This document shows, in pieces, positions 1 to 11,729 of a DNA stretch of 64,000 nt. This DNA is from Asparagus officinalis. Taxonomy: Eukaryota; Streptophyta; Magnoliopsida; Asparagales; Asparagaceae. Location: positions 2,479,421 through 2,543,420 of the forward strand of contig NC_033798.1 of the NCBI RefSeq assembly GCF_001876935.1. The letters run 5' to 3'. A program made the translations under genes and the position numbers. The stretch's first letter is position 1. Every line of letters starts with the position of its first letter. Under the pieces are notes generated by a model. The model was given only the letters and a program-made list of their open reading frames with translations, did not search any database and was not told where the DNA came from.

Positions 1-451
1 CCAGAATTGATGCATAGAGAATGGAGCTATGAAGAAAAGATGCTATATTCTTTTCATGTTTAAACATGTTATTAAAGTTACCAAAAATTTCAAATGTATA
101 ATGCTAGGAATAAAGCTATTCTGTAAATAACTCCAAGTTAGGTTGGACTCAATTGAGTCCAAATTCTTCTTTCAGGTATTTATATAAGAGGGTATTGGTC
201 TGGGTTAAGACCTCAATTGAATAAAAAATCCAAACCCAATCACTATAACGTATAGAAGTCCAAACTGTTGTTGCAACGCTTCATTAGGTATATCATGAAA
301 ATCCTGATATATAGAAAAAAATTGCCAAAAACATTAATCAACATAGAAATCATATAGTTTTGCGACAAGCCTTACAAACATATTGAATGATATGTCAGTG
401 GTGTCATTCAATATTTAAAGCAAGGCCCACCATTGTAAGAAAAACTGCTAC

Positions 452-1492
452 CTTCTACAAGAATTCTCTCCATCACGCTTCCACTGCTCATGTTGGTCCT
501 TAAGAAGGCAGGACATAGATGGGCACATGAACACATACAGTATCCGATGGAATGTAGATTCCTTCTCAGGCAACGATGCATAAATCTATAAAATTTCAAA
601 CATCCCCCTACTTTCTTAGAAACAAACCTCCCAACAAAAACCAAATCAAAAAATAACTTAACAAAATACCACTTGCCTGAAGAAGGAACAGTAGTGGCTC
701 TCCACAGAATCCGCACGTGCGAAATTTCCCCCAAGGCAAGTTCAACGGATCCAACCACGCCTAAATCCAACCAAATCAGACAAAAATAATTGTTAACTGC
801 ACTTTAATACCCTAGAGCTTCATCAATTTTTCACTTCGATTCCCAAATAATACACCATAGTTCCACAGATTTTCACTTCAATACTTTCTGTTACATCAAG
901 GTTCAAAATTTTGTCTAAAAGACATGAAATGATTATCAAATGATAACATTCGGACTTTTGTACCCCCAAACTGATAATGAATCCCACTTAATCCCTCTCC
1001 TCCTTCCAAATTTTAAGTAAAAACACAGAAATTTGTAACTGAAAAATAGCACGCCAACTCCTTTTTAACAATACTCACAACAGAAATCGAAAGAAAGCCC
1101 TAAATTGAAACAAATGACTAACAAGAAAGGTCTTTAAGGTACAATTTGGACAAACTTAAACTTCACGGAACAGGAGTTAAAAATTAATGAACTTTTCAGG
1201 GCATGAAAGTGCAATTGATTAATAAAAAAGGCATAACATGCGGGAGTTTTAGGGTTTAAGCAAGTACGGGGACGCCTCCGGCTTTGCTAGGGAAGAACTG
1301 ACGAAGAAGCGAGTGAGGATTCTTCGGCTTCTCGACGAACCCCAGGGTAACTCCTCCCCCTGCGACTTCGTCTTCTGCCTCGTCGTCGCCGTCGTCGTCG
1401 TCGTCGTCCATTTCGATGGCATCTTCATCCCCTTCATCGTCGTCGAGGGAGGTGATGCGGAGGGAATCCAGATTGTTAAGATCCGAATCCAT
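452..1492 (-). CDS. PDCD2/TSR4-like protein, 5' exons only (runs off the left edge)
   Basis: Three exons are visible on the minus strand. Exon 1 is 1492-1268: an acidic N-terminus with an Asp run, then VTLGFVEKPKN and the LLRQFFPSKAGGVP motif. Exon 2 is 760-677: AWLDPLNLP, then the Cys pair of CGFCGEPLLFLLQ. Exon 3 is 585-452: ESTFHRILYVFMCPSMSC and DQHEQWKR. All joins are in phase. The intron after exon 2 has a GC donor (CAG|GCAAGT). These are diagnostic motifs of the PDCD2 family, whose yeast member Tsr4 is a chaperone for ribosomal protein uS5/Rps2 in small-subunit assembly. The C-terminal PDCD2 domain must lie left of the window, because 1-451 shows no further exon and is probably intron. 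The start codon at 1492 is followed directly by the family's usual acidic leader. The gene is head-to-head with the WDR43-like gene. Confidence 0.85.
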
Positions 1493-2321
1493 TTCAATGA
1501 GATGGTGGGGGGAGAGGCGCAGCAGAGAAAACCCTAGATTTTATTGGAGGGAAAAGAATAATAATGTTTTTCGCCAACAAACCCCCAAATCAACTACACT
1601 TGTAGATTTACCCTTTACATAAAAATAATTGCTAATTTATCCATAAATCTTTAAAATTGCTTTTATTTTTCCATCTCCCGATCTTAACATTTTTATTCAC
1701 AAACATAGACGATAAAAGTATCAGAAATACTTTCTCCCATAACAAAAAGAAGAGAACTTCCACTAAGGAGGGCGATACGTCTCCTCCAACCTAACTCCAA
1801 TATGACCTCGTTTCTGTCTCCAATTTAAATTGTTATTATATTTTTTATGAGCAAAAGTATAAACTGAATTATGATCCATGTATTTACGGTCTTTCTCATA
1901 TATTAGATCATAATTTTAATCTTATTTTATATCTGAAGTTTAAATGTTTATATTTATATTTATAATCTATACGTCTAAATTCACGTAGATGTTTTAAATA
2001 AAATTCATATGTTCGCCATTTATCTTAACAAATCCATCAAATTGTTAAAACAACGCCCTTATTTCTGACAAATATATAGATTTGAGGGTTTAATCTACAA
2101 AAGTGAACATTTAGGGCTGTGATATAAACAAAGATAGAAGTCAGGGACTAATGTGGGAAAAACCCTTATAAACATTAATTTGGCGAGCTCGGGTTTTAGG
2201 GTTTAAGAGGGTGACAAAAGAGAGAGCGGCAAAGGGAAGAAAAGTCGCCATTTCCCCCCGAAAAATCAATTTTCTTCCTCATTAATTTGATTTGTTTTTT
2301 TTTTGGAGGAGTCGTGGGAGG
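1493..2321. promoter_or_regulatory. Shared divergent promoter region of the PDCD2-like and WDR43-like genes
   Basis: The 829 bp between the two start codons are AT-rich. Telo-box type elements (AAACCCTA or its complement) lie at both ends: about 1528-1536 in the PDCD2-like leader and about 2193-2206 upstream of WDR43. Another copy sits at about 1249-1258 at the start of PDCD2 intron 1. Telo-boxes are known in promoters of plant ribosomal-protein and ribosome-biogenesis genes. Shared control is inferred. No clear TATA box was picked out. Confidence 0.55.
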
Positions 2322-5300
2322 ATGAGCTCCCCCAGTATCAAAGATATGGCAGAATCAAGGTAATCCTCGATTTTTTTTCAGATAATTGATGAGAATTAGA
2401 TGAATTTACGGTAGCAAATTGAAAGTTGAAATTTTGATTAATATGACTCCGAGAAATACGCATTCACAGTTAGTCCTCTTTTCTTGAGATTATTTATGAG
2501 GAATTAGTCGGTATTTTATGTATATAAGTAGGGAATTTATTGTGTATGCAGATTTGGGATACCCTCAAGGGTCACTTGCAGACTGAATTCTCCGATATCC
2601 TTTCGACTGAGGCCGTGGGGAACCGGTCCAAGTCGGAAAGGGGGCACCTTTCATTAGATTACAAGTGCATGAAGTGGATCGAATTGGAAAGCAAGGTTCC
2701 TTCATCGAAAACTTTATCCTTTTTTTGGGTCTATCTATATTATTTTTAGTATATATATTTTAGTGGTACTTTTCTTTTTCAGAAGAAGAAGAAGAAACCT
2801 GGGAACTCGTTGCTGGTGTTGGGCACAGGGGGCGGCGATGTTTTGGCTGTCGATGTTTCGTTGGGTCAGTTGAAGTGGAAAGTCAGTGATTGTCATCCTG
2901 GGTTAGTTTTTCTAATCCATAATTTTCACTGACTGTAGTTCCTAGTTTTAATGAGAATTAGATGAATTTGGTAGCAAACTGAAACTATGATTAATATGAA
3001 ACCAACAATATTTGCAGGGTTACCTTGTTTGCGGGTTTAAATCTCTTGGAGTCTTGTTAGCTTATATGAACATTGTAGTTGAAGCTCTTGTGTATATCTA
3101 TTCACACTACCTGTAGCTTTAGCAATTTCAAGGCCTTAAGAAGAAGAAGTTTGCAAAATCAAAACGTACTCAGGATTCCTTCTTAAATTATAGAAGTCAA
3201 GTGTGAATAACTTCTTAGAACTCTCTAGAGGATTCTGATTTATCTTTCTTGATTATCCTAATATCTTCCAATGAATTATTAACCTCTGCTTCATTCCTTG
3301 TACTGTTCTTTGAAATCACTTTTAAAACTTTTTGATTATACTTCCACTCCTAGTTTCTTTTTCTTTTTCTTTTTCTTTTTCATTTACTAGAAGTTACATC
3401 ATTGCCCTAACTTGAGATTCATTGCCTTCCTACAATTTTTGCCTCTTTGGCTAAGAATGTAATTAGTAGAAGGCTACCCTCCAGAGCATGCTTGAACCGG
3501 TTAAGGTGACTCATTTGCTATGGTGGTTATTGTTTAGTCTATTATCTATCTTTCATATATTTATACATAAAACATTATCCATAGGTGCATGTACATATAT
3601 GCATGCATGTGTGTATATGCATACATCTCCATATGTTTATACTGAAATACACATTTATATGCATACATGCATGTGTGTGCCTGCACTTGGCTGTTGTACT
3701 ATGTCCAAAAACCATTTTGTATACTATATCAATAACTATAGAGAATAATGTTAAGATTATTTCTAGACAATATAGGCATTCTTGTACATTCAAGTTTTAG
3801 AGAAATGTTCATTATCTTAAGAGTTCTAATGTAAGCACTGCTTGCCCTCATGTTTATACCAGCGGTGAACCTTATGTTCCTGGATATTGTCTTGTTTAAT
3901 CAGAACTATCAATAGGAATTTCTCATTGAATTGCTTTTAGGAACTCATGACAAGGAGTTGTATAGAGATTAGTTGTATTCTTGTGTTGTTTCTTGTTATA
4001 ACTTCTTTTGATAGAAGTTCTGTAACCAGAGACTATTTTAATGGTTGTACTTATATGGAAAACTTCATTCTGCATTTTTTTCTATCTGGCCCCACTAGTT
4101 ACAAATTGTTTACTCTGTTGACAGGGGAGTAACTGCTGTTTCTTATTCTGGACACAATTTATCCATATACACAGCTGGCGTGGATGGTATGATTTGCCAG
4201 ATTGATTTCTCAGCCGGGAGGGTACTTAGAAAATTCAAAGCATCTACAACAGCTGTATCTGCTTTATCTATTTCAGCAGGTACTACCTCCTAGCATGGGT
4301 TCTAAATATCCAAAATAAGCATTGATTGCTGTCGTAAGTGGTGTTAATTTTTTCTGGAACAATGTTTATCCTATAGCCATGTTTTGTTTTATACTTATTC
4401 AACTAAACATGTCACAGAGCACGATTCTTCTTTAAACCATGATGTTTTATGGTTTGCAATTTACATTTAATGTAAAGTGTGGTTGACCAATTGTAACTAT
4501 CTTATCATAAAAATGCAGTGAGATTTTAATGAGCCTTTTTGTGCATATTAATTCTTTGACTTTCATGAAAGAGTTTGATACTCACATTTCACATTCCATG
4601 ACAAATGTAGGGATTAGAATGGAACATATTGCTGAATAGCATCCTGCTCATATTTAGTTGTCAAGCATTATGTAGTTTTGAGAACATTGCTACAAATTAC
4701 ATACCTTTTGTGTTAAAAGGGCTTGGCATGAGCAGTTCCTCAACATTGAGAAAGCTCTTCAAAGAATTGGTGCTGTTTTTATCTAATAACAATCTGGTAT
4801 TAGCTCTTCATTAATTGGTGCTTAATCCTATGCAGAGTCAACTGTGACCTATCTGTTTTAGCATACTGTTGTAGACATCCAATCAAAGAGCAGTTCTGCA
4901 GATTTTAGACAAAGTTGTAGATGAAGAGATAGGGTGAATTTTTTTTGGGGGAATGTTTTTCAACTTTTATTTATAGCATAAACAACAAGCCACACTAACT
5001 ATTTTCCTAAGTTGCTATTTGATAGATATGTAATAATGTATATATTGCTCAAAAGAACGCTTTCAACATGATAAGTGTTCATTTTATCAATGTATTTTTA
5101 GGCTGCATAAAGGGAGAATATAATACATTTGGCAGAAAGGGTACAGAACACCAAAAAACATTAATGAACCACAAAAACTAGAAAATTCCACCCTGAAATA
5201 TTACAGGTTTAGTTTATTGGTAATTGAACTTGAACCTCAGTAGTATTCTGGATCTAAAGTGTTTAATGTTCAGTGGTGAATATAAATTCTGTGTGGTGTG

Positions 5301-8300
5301 TAGTTCTAATTCTTAAGAACTTTATTATAAAAGGTGTTGCTTACTTGTATTGAACTTTGTACAATGCTATTTCTTTCTATCAGATGGAAAGCTACTCGCA
5401 ACAGCATCTGCTCAATTGAAAATCTTTGATTGCTCAAATAATAAGAAGATGCAAAAATTTTCTGGGCACCCTGTGAGTAAGAACTGGTTCTGTGGCATTT
5501 TGTTCTTTCTCTATCTTTTACTTTCTCCTCATTTGATATATCTCTATGATATTGCAGGTGGCTGTACGATGCATGATCTTTAGTGAAGATGGGAGCTATG
5601 TCTTATCTTCTGCAGTTGGTGAAAGATTTGTTGCAATCTGGAAAGTAGATGGTGGAAAAAAGAAGTCTGCTAGCTGTGTTCTCTCAATGGAGCATCCTGC
5701 TATTGTTCTGGATAGCAGGGGTTCTGATGCTGAAGGCTCCAAAGATTCAGGTTTATATGTTTTGGCCATTTCAGAGGTGGGTCTCTGTTATTTCTGGTAT
5801 GGGAGTAATATTGAAGCATTGCACGCCAGCAAGCCCACAAAGATCTCACTATCCTTTGACTCCCCCATTTCAAGAAACAGCAAGGGTCTATCAATATTTG
5901 CTGCAAAATTCCATCGTATTATCAGCCCTGCATCTCCAAAAATGCTTCTTGCTTATGGCGCCTTGGTAAAGCCGTCATTTGAGAAACTCACATTGGAGTA
6001 TGGTAAAGATATGAACTTGAATGCATCTCAAGATGGTGTTCTACTGCCAATTGGTCAGTCTAACATCTCAAATAAGAGCTTGGTGAATCAAACCAAAGGT
6101 ATGTTATGTCACTCAATAAAATATCTACGCTGGTTTTTGCTAATGCATTTGGAATTCACAAAGTTGAGTTCACTCTAGCTGATAATAATGGCAAGATGAC
6201 TCCAGGAGTACACAAAAAATTCTTACAAATTCGGAATAAATTTGTGTGCTACTGGTCTTCTTGTCTTCTTTCATTTTTCTCTCTGTTCAGCAAAGCTTGG
6301 ATAAAGTGTTTTTGCTTATTTATGTTGTCTTCATGCTAAATCTACTTTCTATTGTCTACTAGTCACTGCGCTTGACCGAGCAAATGCAGAAGATGCTATT
6401 CTTCCTCTTCCAAAGCTCTATGCTCATGAAAAGAAGAGAAAGCATGGTATGCCACCTTTGATTTCGGAGGCCAAGACAGTGACTGAACCAGTTGGCAGCA
6501 GCACAGATAAAACTTGGCCTGCACGTGCTGAAGGTAGTTCTAGTTTTCCTCCTTTCTGATGCATTTTAGCAATCTTACATACAAACCCAAATTAAAAATT
6601 GCTCCTAAACTTTAAGCTCTTTCAGAACTTCAAATACTGTAACACTGGGTTCAGCTTTTAATTCTCTCTTTATTTGTTGAAAAATAGTTGCAGTTTATAC
6701 TATAGTCCTGACAAGCATAATACACCATTTTAATGCCAAGTTTCTTAATAAGAAGAATTATTTTATGGATCATTGCTATGTTTTCCCCCTAAATCCTGGC
6801 ATCTTTGAATTACTTTTTTTTCTCTATGCAGTTGACCTGCAAAAGATGGAAGAATATGGTCTTACATCAATTGAGAANNNNNNNNNNGCCAAAGACTATC
6901 CTACTGTCAAAAGTGATCAGAGGAATCTTCTTCATCCTTCTATTGGTGCCGCTATGGCTGATGGTGCCCAGTTCTCAATTGATCTTAATATGCCAACAAA
7001 GAAGGTTTTTTCTTACCCTTAGTAGCTAATATATGACAAGTTCTAAGTTTTAAATCTTGAGAGTCGCCTTTAACGACAGCTGAAAAGCAAATGCCAAATT
7101 GACAGATTATATTATGCTATTTTGAAGAATAATGCAGTGAGTGGGAGGTTGGATATAGTTCCATGATATGAAAGTGGTCAGATGAGAGGTTTGATATAGT
7201 TTTGTAGTACTGACTTGGTCATTGAAGGCAATGTAGCGGTTAACACCAGGCCTATATTACTCAGTTATTAGCAGTGACATAACATTCTTTTACATGCTTC
7301 TCTAATAGAATCAAACATAATAATTCTTCTCAACTTATTTTTTAATAGTTGATATGTTTCTTTCTTTGGATCTACTTTATCCTGGCTAACAAAATGCTGC
7401 TGTTAGTCCACTTCTAGTATCCTATGAATGTCAATAACTATTATTTACTACATGTTATTTTATTTCTACCAGATACGGAGCCATATCCTGTCCATGAGCC
7501 CTAGTGATGCCTACAAGTTGTTGGAAAGCTTGTTGTCTGCCTGGAGAGCACGGTCAGTAATTTCCTTCTACACCTGAATGTATAAATTTACTCTTAGTTA
7601 TACTTTTCTACATCTTATCACAAATTTTCCATCACTGTTTTATTGATATTTTCCCTCTTGTATTGGAGATCTGATGATAATAAGATGTCAGGATGCTAGG
7701 TTTCAGTTGATTATGATGCACATTGCACACGTTTGGTATGTCATGTTGGCATTAACTAGGCCATATTTCTGATTTAGGTCCCTAAACTATTCATACCCAG
7801 GTTAACTAGTCTTTTATATTTTGGACTCCTGTTCTCTCTCAGTCATTTCCTTAGACTTCTGAGTTCTTTTCCTGTGTTCAAGTGATTTTTGTTTATTTAG
7901 AGTAGGATATGGATGACAAATAGGACATTTTTAATATTACTTTAATTCTTCCTTTTCTTGTTTTCTTGTTAAGGTAAATCTAGTTTTATGTCTTTGTTAA
8001 GCTGTTGCATTAAGGAGAGGATAATAAAAGGGAATTTCTTTTATAATGTTATATTTTGGGGACATGTTTCAAACTATGTTCCTTTTGGGGGACGAATACC
8101 CAAAAGGGAAAAAAAACCTGAAGTGTATTGCAGCTTCCTTATGTATGTGTAGTCGCTAGTTATTATTATTAATCAGTAGATTCAGTACCTTTAAGATGAT
8201 GATTAAATACATATTTCTTTTTCAGATCAGCTACTTCAAAACATGTCTTTCCATGGATATATCATATTTTAGTCATCCACGGCCAATTCATCATATCTCA

Positions 8301-9290
8301 GGAGTCTGCTAAGCAATTGCTTGATAGCTTGCATAAGGTACAAATCTTATACTTACTGCAGGATATCATGTTGATGCATCATTTTTTGCTCTCTAGGGAC
8401 GCTCTGATATGTGATAGCTAACTTACGCTTGCATTCTTTTTGCTTCGGTTTCTGCTCTTCCTCCTTATGAAATCTATAAGTGCTACTGGGGTGATGTATC
8501 CTTTTTCATGCCATTTCATAAGTTAAAAAGTTTTGTATGGTTCGGTCAATCTTGAATTAATGTTGTAATTGTTTTTAAAACAGTTTTATGCGTTCATCCA
8601 CCTTTTTCTTTAAAACAATAGAGTGTGTAGAGTTATATAGCACCTTTTGTTGTATTTCTGGCCATCTTCTATACATTCCTATTTAATCTATGCTACTTGA
8701 GAAAGTCTGTGCCATGAATCCAGTTCATTTTGACGTTTTGCCCTTTTCCTTATTTGACAATCATACTACAATTGATCGATCAGAACAAATGTGCTTATCG
8801 GACATTTGATGTTTTCTGACATTAGGGAAGTTCATGGTAGTTTTATCTAATTTATAAAGTATATGGGGTTTTGCATAAAACCCCCAAAATTCATTGTAGT
8901 TTTGTGGATTATTTTTAATAGAAAAATGACCTCTAATCTTAATTCTCTGTTTTTGCAGATGACAAGCTTAAGATGTGCGGCAATTCAACCTTTATTGAAT
9001 CTATCCGGTTGTCTTCAGCTCATCATGGCACAGGTTCACACTATTCTTAATCTTCCTCTTAATACAAGTGAATAATGTATTCTTCTATATAATTATAACT
9101 TGGAGTTGATATGTAAACCTTTTCCTCCATTCAGATTGATAAGGCTGGAGAAAACTTGGTTCAGGAAATGCCAGATGTGCATCATACCGATAAAAGTGAT
9201 GATGAAGAAGAAGAAGATGAAGATATCGATGAGTTAGTTTATGGGGAGGAAGATAATGAGTCTCAAAGTGATAGTGATGATGAAAATTAG
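2322..9290 (+). CDS. WDR43/UTP5-like WD40 protein of the small-subunit processome
   Basis: Twelve exons read: 2322-2359 (tentative), 2552-2695, 2783-2901, 4125-4279, 5384-5472, 5558-6098, 6363-6533, 6832-7004, 7473-7552, 8226-8337, 8959-9033, 9135-9290. From exon 2 all phases agree and give about 604 residues. IWDTLKGHLQTEF opens the WD40 part, followed by further blades (GVTAVSYS, LLATASAQLKIFD, VAVRCMIFSEDG). The C-terminal region (IRSHILSMSPSDAYKLLESLL to CLQLIMAQ) is an Utp12 domain, and the tail is an Asp/Glu-rich acidic stretch. In yeast and human, UTP5/WDR43 belongs to the t-UTP/UTP-A subcomplex for pre-18S rRNA processing in the nucleolus. Exon 1 (MSSPSIKDMAES) looks like the family N-terminus but does not join exon 2 in frame, and the expected first WD strand is missing. 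The 5' model is therefore uncertain. Exon 8 contains a 10-N gap that happens to keep the frame. Confidence 0.85.
6878..6887. other. Assembly gap of 10 N in exon 8 of the WDR43-like gene
   Basis: Ten Ns lie inside coding sequence. A second gap at 25847-25856 also has exactly 10 Ns, so this is probably a fixed-size placeholder and not a measured length. Confidence 0.95.
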
Positions 9291-10034
9291 TTAAGAGGCA
9301 TGAAACTAAAGTAGCGGTGTGGATTTACTTTTCGTCTGCGTTACAGTGTAATATCAGTTGAGCATTTTTTACGGCAGGCAATGAAGCTATGAAACTAAAC
9401 TTGCTAATTGCTTTTTTCTCATGTTCACCACTGTAAAGAATTTTGTATTCTATTATCTCTTCTAATCGAAAAAGCAGCCTTGTTGTTAACTTTAAGATTC
9501 GTGTTGGAAAACAGAAGAACGTGTCATGATCTTTTAGACTTACAGATCAATAGAACCGACTATAAGATTTTCTATCTTATCTTTGACTCATTGTAACATC
9601 TAGATGCTTGTGTGTGCAACATCAATATCCAGGATAAATGAGTGAATATATAACTTTATATTAAACTTACCCATCAAATGTGTCCTTATTACCCCCCAAA
9701 ACTTCTCTGACTTTAGCAAGGTCCCACTGCTCGAGCTTCAATTTACCGCTTGGCAGCTTTCAACAGAATCCAAGTGGGTGGGTGGGTGGGTGGGGGGGGG
9801 GGTGGGGGTTATGAAAGATGCAAGAAATATACAAATCACGAAGATAAGATCACGCAATAAAATACAAACCACCATTGAATAACCCCAACATTTTATCAAA
9901 TACGCCGCTGTCTATCTTTGAAATTGTTACCTAAGCAAGAGACCATATAAACACTATAAATACCCATCAATGCATTCTCATTTTCCATCCAAGAAAAAAA
10001 AAAGAGTTAATTAAAAGAAAAGGAGAGAAATAAA
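9291..10034. promoter_or_regulatory. WDR43 3' region and PR-10 promoter with a G-run tract and TATA box
   Basis: No gene is seen here. At 9776-9808 there is a (GGGT)n tract followed by a run of Gs, able to form a G-quadruplex on the plus strand about 230 bp upstream of the PR-10 start codon. A good TATA box (CTATAAATA) lies at about 9953-9961, some 75 bp before the ATG at 10035. The leader is A-rich just before the start codon. Confidence 0.6.
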
Positions 10035-10667
10035 ATGGGTTCTAAGAGTTTTAGTCAAGAGATTCAGACATCAGTCTCTGCTGACAGAATGTTCAAGGCT
10101 TTTGTGATGGATTGGCATAATCTTGCTCCTAAGGTTATGCCTGATAAAGTGGAGAGTGTTAAGGCCGTTGAAGGCCAGGGTGGACCTGGAAGTATTAGGC
10201 AAATCAATTTCACCTCAGGTTTGATCATACTTTTTATTTTTATAGCAGAAGAAATAAATAAATTAGTTCCCCCCATAAAAAGAGTATGAATCATATCAGA
10301 ACAGCTTACTCGCATGCGGAGTGTTGTGATAGCATACGCATTGTTTTTCAAAATCAGCGCTAATTTCTTCCAATACGCAGCGATGCCCTTCTCCTACGTC
10401 AAGGAGCGCCTAGACGCCATAGACAAAAACAAGCTCGAGTGCAAGAACACCCTACTCGAAGGTGGCGACATCGGCACCAAGATCGAGTCAGCCTGTTCTC
10501 ACATGAAGTTTGTTCCAACCAGCGGCGGATGCACCGTCAAGGTCGAGACGACCTACAAGACTCTCCCCGGAGTTGCAGAGTCCGACGAGGCGAAAAAGGC
10601 TCAAGAAGGCTTGGCAGCTTCACTCAAGGCTGTAGAGAAGTATCTTGTTGAACATCCTAGTGCCTAA
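10035..10667 (+). CDS. PR-10 / Bet v 1-family protein
   Basis: Two exons, 10035-10218 and 10381-10667, join in phase (INFTS then AMPFSYVKERLD) to give 156 residues, the usual size for the family. The glycine-rich loop EGQGGPGSIRQINF sits at about residues 46-59. The conserved LLEGGDIGTKIES stretch and the C-terminal helix (LAASLKAVEKYLVEHPSA) are present. Bet v 1/PR-10 proteins are cytosolic, have a hydrophobic ligand cavity, and are often induced by pathogens or stress. No signal peptide is visible, as expected. The single intron lies at the classic position after about codon 61. Exon 2 is clearly richer in GC than exon 1. A major-latex-protein assignment is less likely given the glycine loop. 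Confidence 0.9.
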
Positions 10668-11087
10668 TTAATAATAATAATGGAAACTATAAGTGTGTGC
10701 TTATGCTGTTTATGTAAGTATGAAATAATGATGGAGTGGAAGTTAAGAGAGAGAGATCAGATGGGGACGAGAGATGTTGCTGCTGTTTTTTCAAACTAGC
10801 GTTTGAGGTTGATTATGAATAAAGATGTGGGTGTAAATTACTCTATGAGCTGGCTTCATGCTTGTTGATTTACCCTCTTTGTTTTGATGTAATAATAAAT
10901 GTTTGAGTGTGTGTATTAAGTATATTTATATGGTTAGTAAGTTGTAGTTTACTGTTTATGGATCCTAAACTATTAATGAAGAAGATACACATTTGCATCC
11001 ATAATTGAAAATTATGTCTATATTCATGATGCATAAACAAAAAACACTTCATCATAATTAGAGTGCTTCTCTTTAGACCCCAAAATT
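10668..11087. other. 3' flank of the PR-10 gene
   Basis: AT-rich sequence with no gene-like coding. It ends in CCCCAAAATT (11078-11087), the left direct repeat of the fold-back element. Confidence 0.5.
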
Positions 11088-11447
11088 GGACAAATTTTCA
11101 AAACCAACCTATTTGGACTTTTATTCCCAAAAAAAGACCCGTTTCACATTTATTTAGAGAAACCGACCTGGTTTCAGCCTCAGCGCTGAAACCAGGTCGG
11201 TTTTTGAAAAAAACTCTCCGAAACTTCACGGGAGTTGAACTCCCGTGAAGTTTCGTAGTTCAAAAAACTTCACGGGAGTTCAACTCCCGTGAAGTTTCGG
11301 AGAGTTTTTTTCAAAAACCGACCTGGTTTCAGCGCTGAGGCTGAAACCACACTGAGGCTGAAACCAGGTCGGTTTTTGCAATTATTTTTGAATGGGGTCG
11401 TTTTTTGGGAATAAAAGTCCAAATAGGTTGGTTTAGAAAATTTGTCC
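11088..11447. mobile_element. Fold-back (long inverted repeat) transposon with 10-bp target repeats
   Basis: The 360-bp element starts GGACAAATTTTC and ends with the exact reverse complement. The direct repeat CCCCAAAATT flanks it on both sides (11078-11087 and 11448-11457). Nearly the whole element is an inverted repeat. Each arm also contains smaller palindromes, one around CACGGGAGTT/AACTCCCGTG and one around GGTTTCAGC/GCTGAAACC. A 9-10 bp target duplication with long TIRs fits Mutator-like fold-back elements. No transposase is encoded, so the superfamily is an inference. Confidence 0.75.
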
Positions 11448-11729
11448 CCCCAAAATTCATCGGACCAAACTAAGTGATTTTGGACATGACACATGCATAT
11501 CCATCCATTTCGGATCCAAAAAAGAAAAAAAAAACAGCTTACCCTAAAAACTCTCGTCAACGAACTTCAAATTTTCAACATCCTTCGGCTCTCCCTATCC
11601 TTCGCCCAAAATTCCCTCTCATCCACCCACTTTCAACTCCCTTCTCCCTTTTTAACTCCCCTTCCCGCCCCTCTCCTTACCACCACCCACCCCACCCCCC
11701 ACCCCACCCCACCCCCACCCCCCTCCACA

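Noticed and set aside
408..770. Single 120-codon open frame on the minus strand as an independent gene
   Set aside because: It overlaps PDCD2 exons 2 and 3, whose in-phase exon reading gives strong family motifs in other frames.
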